Below, piece after piece: positions 26,634 to 34,613 of a stretch of DNA of 64,000 nt. Source of the stretch: Spirosoma lacussanchae (lineage in GTDB: Bacteria; Bacteroidota; Bacteroidia; Cytophagales; Spirosomataceae). The notes under the pieces are model-generated. The model saw nothing but the letters and a program-made list of their open reading frames with translations. It made no database searches and was not told where the DNA came from. The stretch is taken from assembly GCF_005870035.1 (NCBI RefSeq), contig NZ_SWJG01000008.1, positions 124,001 to 188,000 of the forward strand. Reading direction: 5' to 3'. Position 1 is the stretch's first letter; every line of letters starts with the position of its first letter. Position numbers and translations under genes: made by a program.

Positions 26634-26655
26634 GTGAGTAATGGATATAGGATTT

Positions 26656-28626
26656 TTATTTATCCGTCCGGAATGGCGACGCCGGTAATCCCTCTTTATT
26701 GTACAGGTTGGGCTGTACTGGGTTGTCGGCCCAGGCGTAGCGCACGTAAAGGGGCGCTGTCACCTCATCACTCCACACAACGACTTTGTCACCCTCAATT
26801 TTTGCCCTGGCCCAAACAAATTTCCGATCACTGCCCGCCACGGCAAACTCACCCAGCTCTTCCCCGTCGTTGGTTATCAGGCCGCTGCCCGTGCTGGTGA
26901 AGCTGATGGTAATCTTACTTCCGTCAACCGATGCGGATTGAAATAAGGGCCCTGAGGCAACGATGTTCTCATTATAGGCCGTTTTCAAAGCCGCCAGGGC
27001 CAGTCGCTCACCCACGTCTTTCTTGTTATCGGGGTGAATGTCGTTCCATTCGCCCAGGTCGATAGCCACTGCCATAGCGGTGTTTGGGACCGACAGGGCG
27101 TTGAGCTGAGTTTCCCGGAGGGTGGCCCAGCCACTTTCAGCCGGCAGGTAATTGTACTCCATATAGCCTGGCAGCTGAACGTACAGGAACGGCAACTGCC
27201 CCTGTTTCCACTGGTTTCGCCAGTCGCTGATCAAAGCTGGCAGCAGTTTCTGATACTCCTGGGGCCGGCCGGCATTGCTCTCGCCCTGATACCAGCAGAA
27301 TCCCTTTATGGCATATTGAATGTCGGGCGCTACCATGGCATTAAAGAGGGCCGTCGGCTGATTTTGGGCGTTGATGCCTCCGCCGAACCCCCCTCCAGCA
27401 TAGGGGCGATAGGCGGTACCAACTTTATAGTGCCAGGTGCCTTTAAGATCAACGGTATCTGCCCCGGCAAAGAGGCAATAGGGTTTGTCGGGCACAAATC
27501 CGCCCTTCCCACCCGTGTTGGTGACCCGAACTACAAAAACGTTTTTGCCCGCCTTGAGTACATCAGCAGGTACGCTGTACCTGCGTTGCGGGTATTGATA
27601 GGTAGTTCGTCCGACCTGTTTGCCGTTTATGTAGAGTTCATCGGCATCAACGATCCGGCCCAGAAACACAGTGGCGGGTTTGCCTGACATAGAAGCGGGA
27701 ACGTCGATCTCCCGGCGGTACCAGACCACGCCGTTTAGATCCTTGATGCCCTGATCTTCCCAATAACCCGGCACGTTGATGGGTCGCCATCCTTTGGGAG
27801 AGTAGGCCAGGTCGTACCACTTTGCCGACCCCGTCGTTCCCAAATCAACCGGAGGGGCTGGTCGGGTCGTGCTGGCCGGTTGTCGGCGCGTCAGGCTGTT
27901 GAGGTAGGTCGTGTCTTTATTTTTCTGAACAATGGTTTGCAGCGCGCTAAAATCGGCCAGTCCACTTTCGCTGATCCAGGCTTCGATGGGGGTACCGCCT
28001 ACACTGGCGTTGATAATACCAATCGGGATTTTATACCTGTTGTACAGTTTTCTGGCGAAGAAGTAAGCGACTGCCGAAAAGGGCCGCACATCTGCACCCA
28101 CGGCCGCTTTCCATTGCCCTTCCGGCAGGTCGGACTGGGGTGCCTGCAAACTGGTAAGAGTAGGCACCCAGAACTGACGAATCTGCGGATAGTTGGCTTC
28201 CCGAATGTCCCTGGCGTAGGTGACGTCATGGATGTTCATCTGGTGAACCATATTGCTTTGCCCGCTGCAAAACCATACGTCCCCAATCAGAATGTCCGAT
28301 AGGGAAATTTTTGTACTGCCTTCTATTTCCATCACGAACGGTCCGCCCGCGGGCGTTGGCGGCAGATTGAGCTGCCATTTACCGGCAGCGTCGGTTACGG
28401 TTCTGACGGTTTTGTTCCTGAAACGAACTGAGATTCGCTCCCCTGATTTCGCCCAGCCCCATATTCTCAGCGGCACATCGCGTTGCAAAACCATTCCGTT
28501 ACTAATCAGCTTAGGTAGTCGCACCTGAGCGCGGGCCGCTGAATGTAAAGCCAGTAATAGGCATGGAAGAGCAATCAAGATGCCGACGGAAGGTAAAGTA
28601 CTTCGGCGACAGATGTACAAATTCAT
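26656..28626 (-). CDS. Sialate-O-acetylesterase-like carbohydrate esterase
   Basis: 656 aa from ATG 28626, which gives a clean signal peptide (CLLLALHSAARAQ); an ATG at 28650 adds eight residues. SGNH-type blocks are present: WFCSGQSNM (catalytic Ser), SVGGTPIEAWIS (Gly), KGFCWYQGESNAG (Asn) and DIHPDNK (Asp-x-x-His). Between the first and second halves is an inserted beta-sandwich (residues 275-395, WYRREIDVPA, ELYINGKQVG) resembling a GH2 sugar-binding domain. Such proteins deacetylate sialic acids or, in environmental Bacteroidota, acetylated xylan or pectin. Export and partners favour polysaccharide deacetylation. Confidence 0.87.
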   Translation of the reverse strand: MNLYICRRSTLPSVGILIALPCLLLALHSAARAQVRLPKLISNGMVLQRDVPLRIWGWAKSGERISVRFRNKTVRTVTDAAGKWQLNLPPTPAGGPFVMEIEGSTKISLSDILIGDVWFCSGQSNMVHQMNIHDVTYARDIREANYPQIRQFWVPTLTSLQAPQSDLPEGQWKAAVGADVRPFSAVAYFFARKLYNRYKIPIGIINASVGGTPIEAWISESGLADFSALQTIVQKNKDTTYLNSLTRRQPASTTRPAPPVDLGTTGSAKWYDLAYSPKGWRPINVPGYWEDQGIKDLNGVVWYRREIDVPASMSGKPATVFLGRIVDADELYINGKQVGRTTYQYPQRRYSVPADVLKAGKNVFVVRVTNTGGKGGFVPDKPYCLFAGADTVDLKGTWHYKVGTAYRPYAGGGFGGGINAQNQPTALFNAMVAPDIQYAIKGFCWYQGESNAGRPQEYQKLLPALISDWRNQWKQGQLPFLYVQLPGYMEYNYLPAESGWATLRETQLNALSVPNTAMAVAIDLGEWNDIHPDNKKDVGERLALAALKTAYNENIVASGPLFQSASVDGSKITISFTSTGSGLITNDGEELGEFAVAGSDRKFVWARAKIEGDKVVVWSDEVTAPLYVRYAWADNPVQPNLYNKEGLPASPFRTDK

Positions 28627-28650
28627 GAATGAATACGTTTCGACCAACAT

Positions 28651-29322
28651 CAGATGAACACAACCTTCAGGTTTATCAAGGCAATTCCGTCCTGAATGAG
28701 TTTTCTCAGGAAAGATGGCATTGATGGATTATCGTGTACGGACCCCGTTGGCAAGGATACTAATACTGAATAACTTCCCATAGTTTGCAATCGGTTACAG
28801 CTAAAAGGCACTGTGTTATCCAGTTCTAACTGCTTTCGTAAATCATGGCCAGAAATAAAACTTACATCGGAAATCAGCTGATCCAATCCATTTTGCAAAA
28901 CCAACTGTCCGGGCGAGACAGTAATTGTCTGCTTTGTTCAAGGGATAAAAAGTCGGTTTACGCCGTCAACAATTGGAGAAGGATAATTCAAAAGTCAAAA
29001 AACTATGCAACCGATTGCCAGATAGCTTGTCCGACTAATGAGACAAATGATAGTTGTCTTGGGTAGTGGCGTATACCCCAAAATCCTCAACCCTGTAGGG
29101 GAGTTACAGGTTCTAAACAGTCTTTCTGAAGAGGTTGTTAGGGAACATTTTCAGGCTTCAAGTGGCCCAAATGGCTGCACGTTTTACCTCCCTCTCCAGG
29201 GATCTGTCCACACCGTTTTTCTCCGGTAGCGGCCTGGACTGCCAGGATGCTCGCAGGGTAGTTAGCGCTGAAAACGACACGGTAGCATCAGACCCCATGG
29301 CTCGGTTAGGCAGGTTGCCTGA
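28651..29322. other. 672-bp stretch without a supported gene
   Basis: Short ORFs occur on both strands (up to 84 codons) but none has a recognisable motif, a plausible start context or coding-like composition. The base composition is lower in GC than the flanking genes. It may be a regulatory gap or degraded DNA. Confidence 0.4.
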
Positions 29323-30264
29323 TCAACCTTTGATAGCTGCTTTGCTACGATGGCTCGGTTCGTAGATAAGTCGCATGAAGGTGCTGAGTCGCTGGCTTTG
29401 TTTGTCGATGGGTATACCGGTTACGATCCCGATCAGCAGCTTGTCCGTCACACTGACCCGCAGCTGTGGACGGGCTACCAGCTGGAACCGATGGTGGGCC
29501 AGCTCTTTGTTCAATTCAAGCCCGATGAAGTTGCGACTGCCCGGTATCATGTAATGCAGGTTGGTGTTGATTTGCCAGTGCGTTTCCCACTGTGACTGCT
29601 CAACCGACCGCTCAAGTAACGGGCCCGCGTAAACAAGGGTATGAAATCGGTTGCCCCAGCGTTTGGCGGCTACGAAAAAAGGATTCGAGGTGTTACTCCG
29701 TACGACAGGCCCCCGGTTGGTCCGGCCAAATGCGCGCAGGTGGAGTTCGTTGATATAGCCGACGGCCAGGGTAGTCTGTAGGCGTTCCGACACGTAAAAT
29801 GACCACTGAACGGCTGTCTTGAGGCTTTCCAGCTGATTGGCGGGCTTTTCGCCGTTGGGTTCATTGCGGGTATAGAACGAAAAGGGGAGTTCGACTTCTA
29901 ACCCAAGCCGGTTTACCGGTGCCCATTCGTATTCGACCAGGGCAGTGTAAGTGTCGTACCGAAAATTATCCGTCAGGCCCAGCCCCACGTTCCATTCCCG
30001 TTCCCCTTTTCGGGCACCGAGGTCCCGGATCAGATCGATAAAAAGAGGCTCGGCATGTAAGACTTTATCAGGCGTTCGCTGATCCTCAACTTCGTGGATA
30101 TACAAACTGTCGAGCTGGCGATTGACCTGCTGGGTGCTGTCCGGACTTTGACCGTAACACCTGAAGAAGGCGGAACAAGAGAAGAATAGCAGAATCGGGA
30201 GGCAGCGTCGCGATAGCTTACTCAACGACACGATTGGCAGGGACGAGAAAAGATTCCACCGCAT
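29323..30264 (-). CDS. Outer-membrane beta-barrel protein of unknown function
   Basis: 313 aa from ATG 30264, which overlaps the upstream gene by 47 bp; a GTG at 30232 would cut the overlap to 15 bp and still keep the signal peptide (LPILLFFSCSAFFRCYGQ). The mature protein starts with a conserved-looking HAEPLFIDLIRDLGARKGER segment, then alternating strands (WNVGLGLTDNFRYDTYTALVEYEW, LGLEVELPFSFYTR) typical of an outer-membrane barrel, ending FMRLIYEPS. It is translationally coupled to the membrane-protein gene upstream. I do not recognise a function. Grouping with a two-component system suggests a sensed or regulated envelope process. Confidence 0.65.
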   Translation of the reverse strand: MRWNLFSSLPIVSLSKLSRRCLPILLFFSCSAFFRCYGQSPDSTQQVNRQLDSLYIHEVEDQRTPDKVLHAEPLFIDLIRDLGARKGEREWNVGLGLTDNFRYDTYTALVEYEWAPVNRLGLEVELPFSFYTRNEPNGEKPANQLESLKTAVQWSFYVSERLQTTLAVGYINELHLRAFGRTNRGPVVRSNTSNPFFVAAKRWGNRFHTLVYAGPLLERSVEQSQWETHWQINTNLHYMIPGSRNFIGLELNKELAHHRFQLVARPQLRVSVTDKLLIGIVTGIPIDKQSQRLSTFMRLIYEPSHRSKAAIKG

Positions 30265-31087
30265 AGACGATCCGTTGCCCCAGTCGCCGGCCGGTTTTTG
30301 TGCGCTGAGCCAGTATGACACCAAGATAACCAAGCCAGAAAGTATAATTAGATATTGCCGAAAAGGAGATGACCGCCGTTAACCCAAGTAAGGATACCAA
30401 CAGAAATAGATAGCTAAGCAGCAGGGAGTCAGTCCGCCAGGAGTAGGATGAATCGGCTAATGAAGCCCCTGATTGATTTTCATAGTTGATCCGGGCGTGA
30501 GCCTGCCAGAATGCGCTGCCGGTCAGCATAATACCCAGCATAACGAACCCGTTCAGTACCTCCCAGGAACCGGCCTGCCCGGCTCGGCTAACGATCAGCG
30601 AGATAACAGAGTTGGTCGGTTCGTTGCTGAAGACCAGGTAGTTGGCGAGGTATTCTTCTTCCAGCGCATACTCCAGACCGAAACTACCCGCCCCCAGTAA
30701 GCCGAGTCGAATGGGCTTACGCTGTATGGGGAACGACCACCGCCGGATCTGTTGCAGCACGTTGAACGAGAAGGCCCCAATCCGATGGGTAATTCTGGAC
30801 TTGTACAGGATGAGCAGCACCGGCAGCACCACCAGAAACCGAAGCGGATGGAGGTAAGCAAGAGCCACTAAACTAAGCAGGCCAACCCCGTTCGACAGGA
30901 CGGATAATCGATGAATCCAGGCGTACTGACCCGTTTGGTCGGCTTCATGTTGCCGTTCTGCCTGGTGTATCTGGTTACTTTGCTCTTCGGCGAAACTGTA
31001 AAGAATAGTGCAGATTCCTAAGGCAGCCAGCCAGCACAGGGTTCCGATTTCGATATGCATCGAGCCGAGTACCTTTTCCATGTTCAA
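30218..31087 (-). CDS. Multi-pass inner-membrane protein of unknown function
   Basis: 289 aa with about six hydrophobic segments: IGTLCWLAALGICTILYSF, LSVLSNGVGLLSLVALAYL, FLVVLPVLLILY, VLNGFVMLGIMLTGSAFW, LLLSYLFLLVSLLGLTAVI and YTFWLGYLGVILA. A soluble histidine-rich stretch lies between the first two. No known family is recognised. Its gene overlaps the next (outer-membrane protein) and lies 78 bp after the kinase gene, so the four minus-strand genes from 33244 to 29323 look like one operon. Confidence 0.6.
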   Translation of the reverse strand: MNMEKVLGSMHIEIGTLCWLAALGICTILYSFAEEQSNQIHQAERQHEADQTGQYAWIHRLSVLSNGVGLLSLVALAYLHPLRFLVVLPVLLILYKSRITHRIGAFSFNVLQQIRRWSFPIQRKPIRLGLLGAGSFGLEYALEEEYLANYLVFSNEPTNSVISLIVSRAGQAGSWEVLNGFVMLGIMLTGSAFWQAHARINYENQSGASLADSSYSWRTDSLLLSYLFLLVSLLGLTAVISFSAISNYTFWLGYLGVILAQRTKTGRRLGQRIVYAVESFLVPANRVVE

Positions 31088-31165
31088 ACATTGAGTATGT
31101 TGTCGTCAATGGCCAAAGGTAGATTGGCACTATTAGGTGGGACTTACAGCAAGCTTATAAAAATA

Positions 31166-32548
31166 TTAGAATGTGGCCGTCGGGCTGGTTGGTAAAACGA
31201 CGATAAACGTGCTTCCTTTCTCGGGCTGGCTGGTAACGTCAATGTGGCCATTATGGAGTTCCACAATTCGTTTGCAGATTGAAAGTCCCAGCCCGTATCC
31301 ATCATGCGAACGGGCATTATCGGCGCGGTAGAACGGATCAAAAATCTGCGGCAGCTGATCGGCGGCAATCCCGATACCCTCGTCCGTTACACTGACCCGG
31401 CACGTGTTCGAATCCTGCGCGATGTAGACCAGCGCCCGTTGATCAGCGCTGTATTTGCAGGCGTTATCGAACAGATTGAGCAGCATACGGCGCAGCAGCA
31501 ACTCATCGCCCCGAACCTCTGGGTGTTCGCCGGAAGCCACCAGGTCCGAGAACCGAACATCGATACGGTAGTGGGGGTGGGCGTTGAGCAGTTCGTCGCG
31601 CGCCATGAAGATCACATCGTCCAGCAGAACGATATGCTGCACCTGTAATTTGGGTGTTTCGAGCGTCCGGGCCAGCACGAGCAGGCTGTTGGTCAGGTCA
31701 ATGATCCGATCGGTATCGTCGGTCAGATTGCGAAGGATATGCTGGTATTGATCGGCCGGAAGCGGGTGGCGCAGACTGAGCTGAAGCTCTGATTTCAGGG
31801 CCGCCAAGGGGGTTCGCAACTCATGGGAAGCGTGGGAGATAAACGTGCGTTGCTGCTCGAAGGCCTGCTGGAGCCGCCCCAGCACCTGGTTGAAGTTGAT
31901 AGCCAGCTGGGCAACTTCATCCTGCCGGTTTCCTTCGTCGAGACGTTGCTGGAGACTCCGGGCGTTGATGGTCGAAACCTGTTTGTTGATGCGGCTGATA
32001 GGCCGGAGCGACTGGCCCGCAAACAGCACCCCGAGGCCAACGGTCAGCCCGATGCCGCCCAGCAGACTCCAGACAATGGTTCTACGAAGATTTCGCAACT
32101 CAGCCTGGCCCGACCGATCGTAGGCAGTAGCAACAACGGTCAGCGGCTGCGGACCCTCCGGGGCGTATAGGCCAAAAAGCTGCTGCTCGCCCATCCAGGT
32201 ACGGACGATCTTTTCCTGCCGGATCTGCTCCAGCACAGATACTGGTATCGTTACAGAATCTACATCAATGCTGCTGTAAAGGAGCTGATTGCCTGAATCG
32301 AAGACCATTACTTTCTGGTCATACAGTGTAATCAGGGTTTTGCGGTCAATGATGCGCAACAGATTACGATCCAGTTCCTCCACCTGGGTCAGGAACCGAA
32401 CAACCGTCCGGGCCCGCTGCTCGAGCCGATCGAAAAACTCCGTTTGCCGGTAGTTGTCAGACCGAACATAAATGATCAGGGAGTAGCAGATCAGGATACC
32501 CGCCACAATGAAAGAAAACTGGAAGGCAATCCGGTTTCGTATCGTCAT
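31166..32548 (-). CDS. HAMP-type sensor histidine kinase
   Basis: 460 aa. The first membrane segment is at residues 8-28, a periplasmic sensor region runs to about 145, and the second membrane segment is near 153-175. A HAMP domain (SLRPISRINKQVSTI) is followed by HisKA with SHASHELRTPLAAL (phospho-His) and HATPase_c with NLFDNACKYS, DEGIGIA and GYGLGLSI. Its partner is the OmpR-type regulator immediately upstream (6 bp apart). Confidence 0.93.
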   Translation of the reverse strand: MTIRNRIAFQFSFIVAGILICYSLIIYVRSDNYRQTEFFDRLEQRARTVVRFLTQVEELDRNLLRIIDRKTLITLYDQKVMVFDSGNQLLYSSIDVDSVTIPVSVLEQIRQEKIVRTWMGEQQLFGLYAPEGPQPLTVVATAYDRSGQAELRNLRRTIVWSLLGGIGLTVGLGVLFAGQSLRPISRINKQVSTINARSLQQRLDEGNRQDEVAQLAINFNQVLGRLQQAFEQQRTFISHASHELRTPLAALKSELQLSLRHPLPADQYQHILRNLTDDTDRIIDLTNSLLVLARTLETPKLQVQHIVLLDDVIFMARDELLNAHPHYRIDVRFSDLVASGEHPEVRGDELLLRRMLLNLFDNACKYSADQRALVYIAQDSNTCRVSVTDEGIGIAADQLPQIFDPFYRADNARSHDGYGLGLSICKRIVELHNGHIDVTSQPEKGSTFIVVLPTSPTATF

Positions 32549-32554
32549 AAGCGG

Positions 32555-33244
32555 TCAGTCTTCGCGCAGGACATACCCAAGTCCGGGCCGGGTGTGGATG
32601 AGCTTCGGCGTGAAATCGCGGTCGATTTTTCGGCGTAAGTAATTGATGTACACCTCAACGACGTTAGTGCCGGGGTCGAAGTTAAGTCCCCAGACCTGTT
32701 CGCTCAAATCCATTTTGGAGACTACCCGTCCCTGGTTACGAAGCAGGTATTCGAGGAGCATGAACTCACGGGCGGTCAGGTCGATCTGGGTGTTCTGTCG
32801 GCAGACGGTCTTGGCCGATAAATTCACGACGAGGTCGGCCACCTGCAAAATTTCTTCACGACTGGTATGCCGCTGGCTGGTCCGACGCATCCAGACGCCT
32901 ACCCGCGCACTCAGCTCGCGCAGGTCGAAGGGTTTTACTACGTAATCATCAGCCCCCAGGTCGAGCCCTTCTACCTTATCCTCAATTTCGCCGAGAGCGG
33001 TGAGCATAATAATGGGCAGTTCGGGTTTAACCGCCCGTACCGACCGGCAGACTTCGTACCCGTTGAGGCCGGGCAGGTTAATATCCAGCAGTAACAGGTC
33101 GATTGGGTTTTCGATGGCCAGCTGCCGCCCCACGTATCCTTCATAGGCCACTTCGGTCAGATAGCCTTCTTCGCGCAGGCTGCGGCTGACGTTCTGGGCA
33201 ATGCGTCGATCGTCTTCGACGATCAGTATCGTTCGTGAGGGCAT
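32555..33244 (-). CDS. OmpR/PhoB-type response regulator
   Basis: 229 aa from ATG 33244 (MPSRTILIVEDD); the longer open frame to 33406 is not needed. The receiver domain has EDD near residue 10, phospho-acceptor Asp in LLLLDINLPGLNG and Lys in VVKPFDLREL. A winged-helix Trans_reg_C domain (VVSKMDLSEQVWG, VEVYINYLRRKI, IHTRPGLGYVL) follows. It probably controls its own operon. A perfect inverted repeat lies 45-62 bp before the start. Confidence 0.94.
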   Translation of the reverse strand: MPSRTILIVEDDRRIAQNVSRSLREEGYLTEVAYEGYVGRQLAIENPIDLLLLDINLPGLNGYEVCRSVRAVKPELPIIMLTALGEIEDKVEGLDLGADDYVVKPFDLRELSARVGVWMRRTSQRHTSREEILQVADLVVNLSAKTVCRQNTQIDLTAREFMLLEYLLRNQGRVVSKMDLSEQVWGLNFDPGTNVVEVYINYLRRKIDRDFTPKLIHTRPGLGYVLRED

Positions 33245-33288
33245 ATTGGTGACTTCTCCGTTGAGTAAATACGCCAGAAAGTATTGGT

Positions 33289-33306
33289 ATCGTGTTTTTA
33301 CACGAT
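33289..33306. promoter_or_regulatory. Palindrome upstream of the OmpR-type regulator
   Basis: ATCGTGT-TTTT-ACACGAT, a perfect 7-bp inverted repeat 45 bp before the regulator start. It is a candidate operator; on RNA it would form a short hairpin. Confidence 0.45.
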
Positions 33307-33893
33307 TAAAACAGACAGGTCTGGCAGAAAGGTACTTACTCAGCAAACGGAGAGGTGGGAGATTTGTTTGATCAGGCCTTGCCTGAGCCGTGGCTAACCA
33401 AAGCAACCGATCGGCACAAGCAACGGTTTATTCAGGCAGGTAGATGGTGGGGTAAAACCCTGGCCCGGCTGGCTGCATAGCCGTAGTGATTCTCGACTAC
33501 TTTTCGCACGCGGGCCAGTCCATGCCTATGCCGGGATACTCGCTTAAACCGTGTACTCGCTGAATTATACCAAATGCCTGAAGCCAGCTTATTGGAGAAC
33601 AGCGACTACTTATCATCAAAACTGTCTTGATTCAGAATAATACTTAAGTGGTAGGGTTTTCCCTATATTTTTGCAAAATTGGGTTTCCCCTATTACATAG
33701 ACCGATACTTTAATCCTAATTTTGCTAAACAAAGTTCTATTTATGTGGGCCGGTAACAGCCGCATTTAACCGGTACCAGAAAGCTCTTACGGTACCGGAT
33801 GTAAACACTCAGCGTAGACACATACAACAAATTGGTAAGCTATACCAGCAAAGACATCTGGTTTATTACTCAGCCAGGAAACAATACGAATAA
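33307..33893. other. Regulatory gap between divergent two-component systems
   Basis: No convincing gene. On the plus strand a 57-codon frame without a start (about 33310-33480, ending GRWWGKTLARLAA) looks mildly protein-like and might be a gene remnant. Paired palindromes and a -7 element are listed separately. Confidence 0.4.
33652..33692 (+). promoter_or_regulatory. Paired palindromic operators around a promoter -7 element
   Basis: TAGGGTTTTCCCTA (33652-33665) and TTGGGTTTCCCCTA (33679-33692) match at 12 of 14 positions and start 27 bp apart. Between them is TATTTTTG (33666-33673), an exact TAnnTTTG -7 element; no matching -33 TTTG is present. The arrangement suggests binding of a dimeric regulator that controls the NarL-type gene 200 bp downstream. 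Confidence 0.5.
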
Positions 33894-34541
33894 ATGATAC
33901 GAGTACTGATCGCGGATGATCATAATGTTTTTGTAGAGGGGATCGAATCGCTGATATCAGGCTCATCCGAAATAGAAGTAACCCAGCGCTGTTACAATGT
34001 CTCGTCCGTGGTGGAGTCATTGAGAAGTTCGCCGATTGATGTGATTCTGCTGGATATTTCGTTCCCGCATATCGACGATGGATTAGGCCTTTGTGAGCAG
34101 ATTACCCGCATTCACCCCCAAACGAAAGTAATTGCGCTGACCATGCACGACGACGCCAGTCTGATTAAACGGGTGGTCAAAAAAGGGGCAAAAGGATACC
34201 TGTTAAAGAATACGACTAAAACCGAGCTGTTGCAGGCAATTCGTACGGTTCACGATGAAAAGCAGTATTTCAACGAATCAATTATGCAGATTCTGCTGAA
34301 CGATGAGCCAAGATCCCGGAAATCGTCGGCAGGGGCTGGACTGAAACCCAACCTCACCCCCCGCGAGTCGGAGGTGCTGGCTCTGATTGCGCAGGGACTC
34401 ACCACGCAACAAATGGCAGCTCAGCTCTTTGTCAGTGCCAAAGCCGTTGAATTCCACCGCAGTAGCTTACTTATGAAGTTCGGCGTACCGAATACGGCCT
34501 TATTGATCAAAACCGCCATGGAGATGCATTGCATCGACTAG
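33894..34541 (+). CDS. NarL/LuxR-type response regulator
   Basis: 215 aa. Receiver domain: ADDHNVF near residue 8, phospho-acceptor Asp in VILLDISFPH, Lys in GYLLKNTTK. A C-terminal LuxR HTH (LTPRESEVLALIAQGLTTQQ, then AKAVEFHRSSLLMKFG) follows. It pairs with the HisKA_3 kinase 72 bp downstream. Its position directly before the mannan locus makes it a candidate controller of that locus. Confidence 0.93.
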   Translation: MIRVLIADDHNVFVEGIESLISGSSEIEVTQRCYNVSSVVESLRSSPIDVILLDISFPHIDDGLGLCEQITRIHPQTKVIALTMHDDASLIKRVVKKGAKGYLLKNTTKTELLQAIRTVHDEKQYFNESIMQILLNDEPRSRKSSAGAGLKPNLTPRESEVLALIAQGLTTQQMAAQLFVSAKAVEFHRSSLLMKFGVPNTALLIKTAMEMHCID

Positions 34542-34613
34542 GCAACTAATCGCCAGCATCGCTGTAGCCTGGTTCGTCGCTGCCAGATACGCTTCTGTTG
34601 TTCCCCTGTACCC

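Noticed and set aside
28650..29365. Short ORFs of 63-84 codons on both strands
   Set aside because: Composition and residue patterns are not protein-like and no start or neighbour supports them.
33310..33480. 57-codon frame ending GRWWGKTLARLAA
   Set aside because: No start codon and no recognised family; it may be a remnant but cannot be supported as a gene.
33791..33804. GGTACCGGATGTAA, shared with the iteron spacer at 1088-1101
   Set aside because: A single match far from the origin, lacking the rest of the iteron; probably chance.
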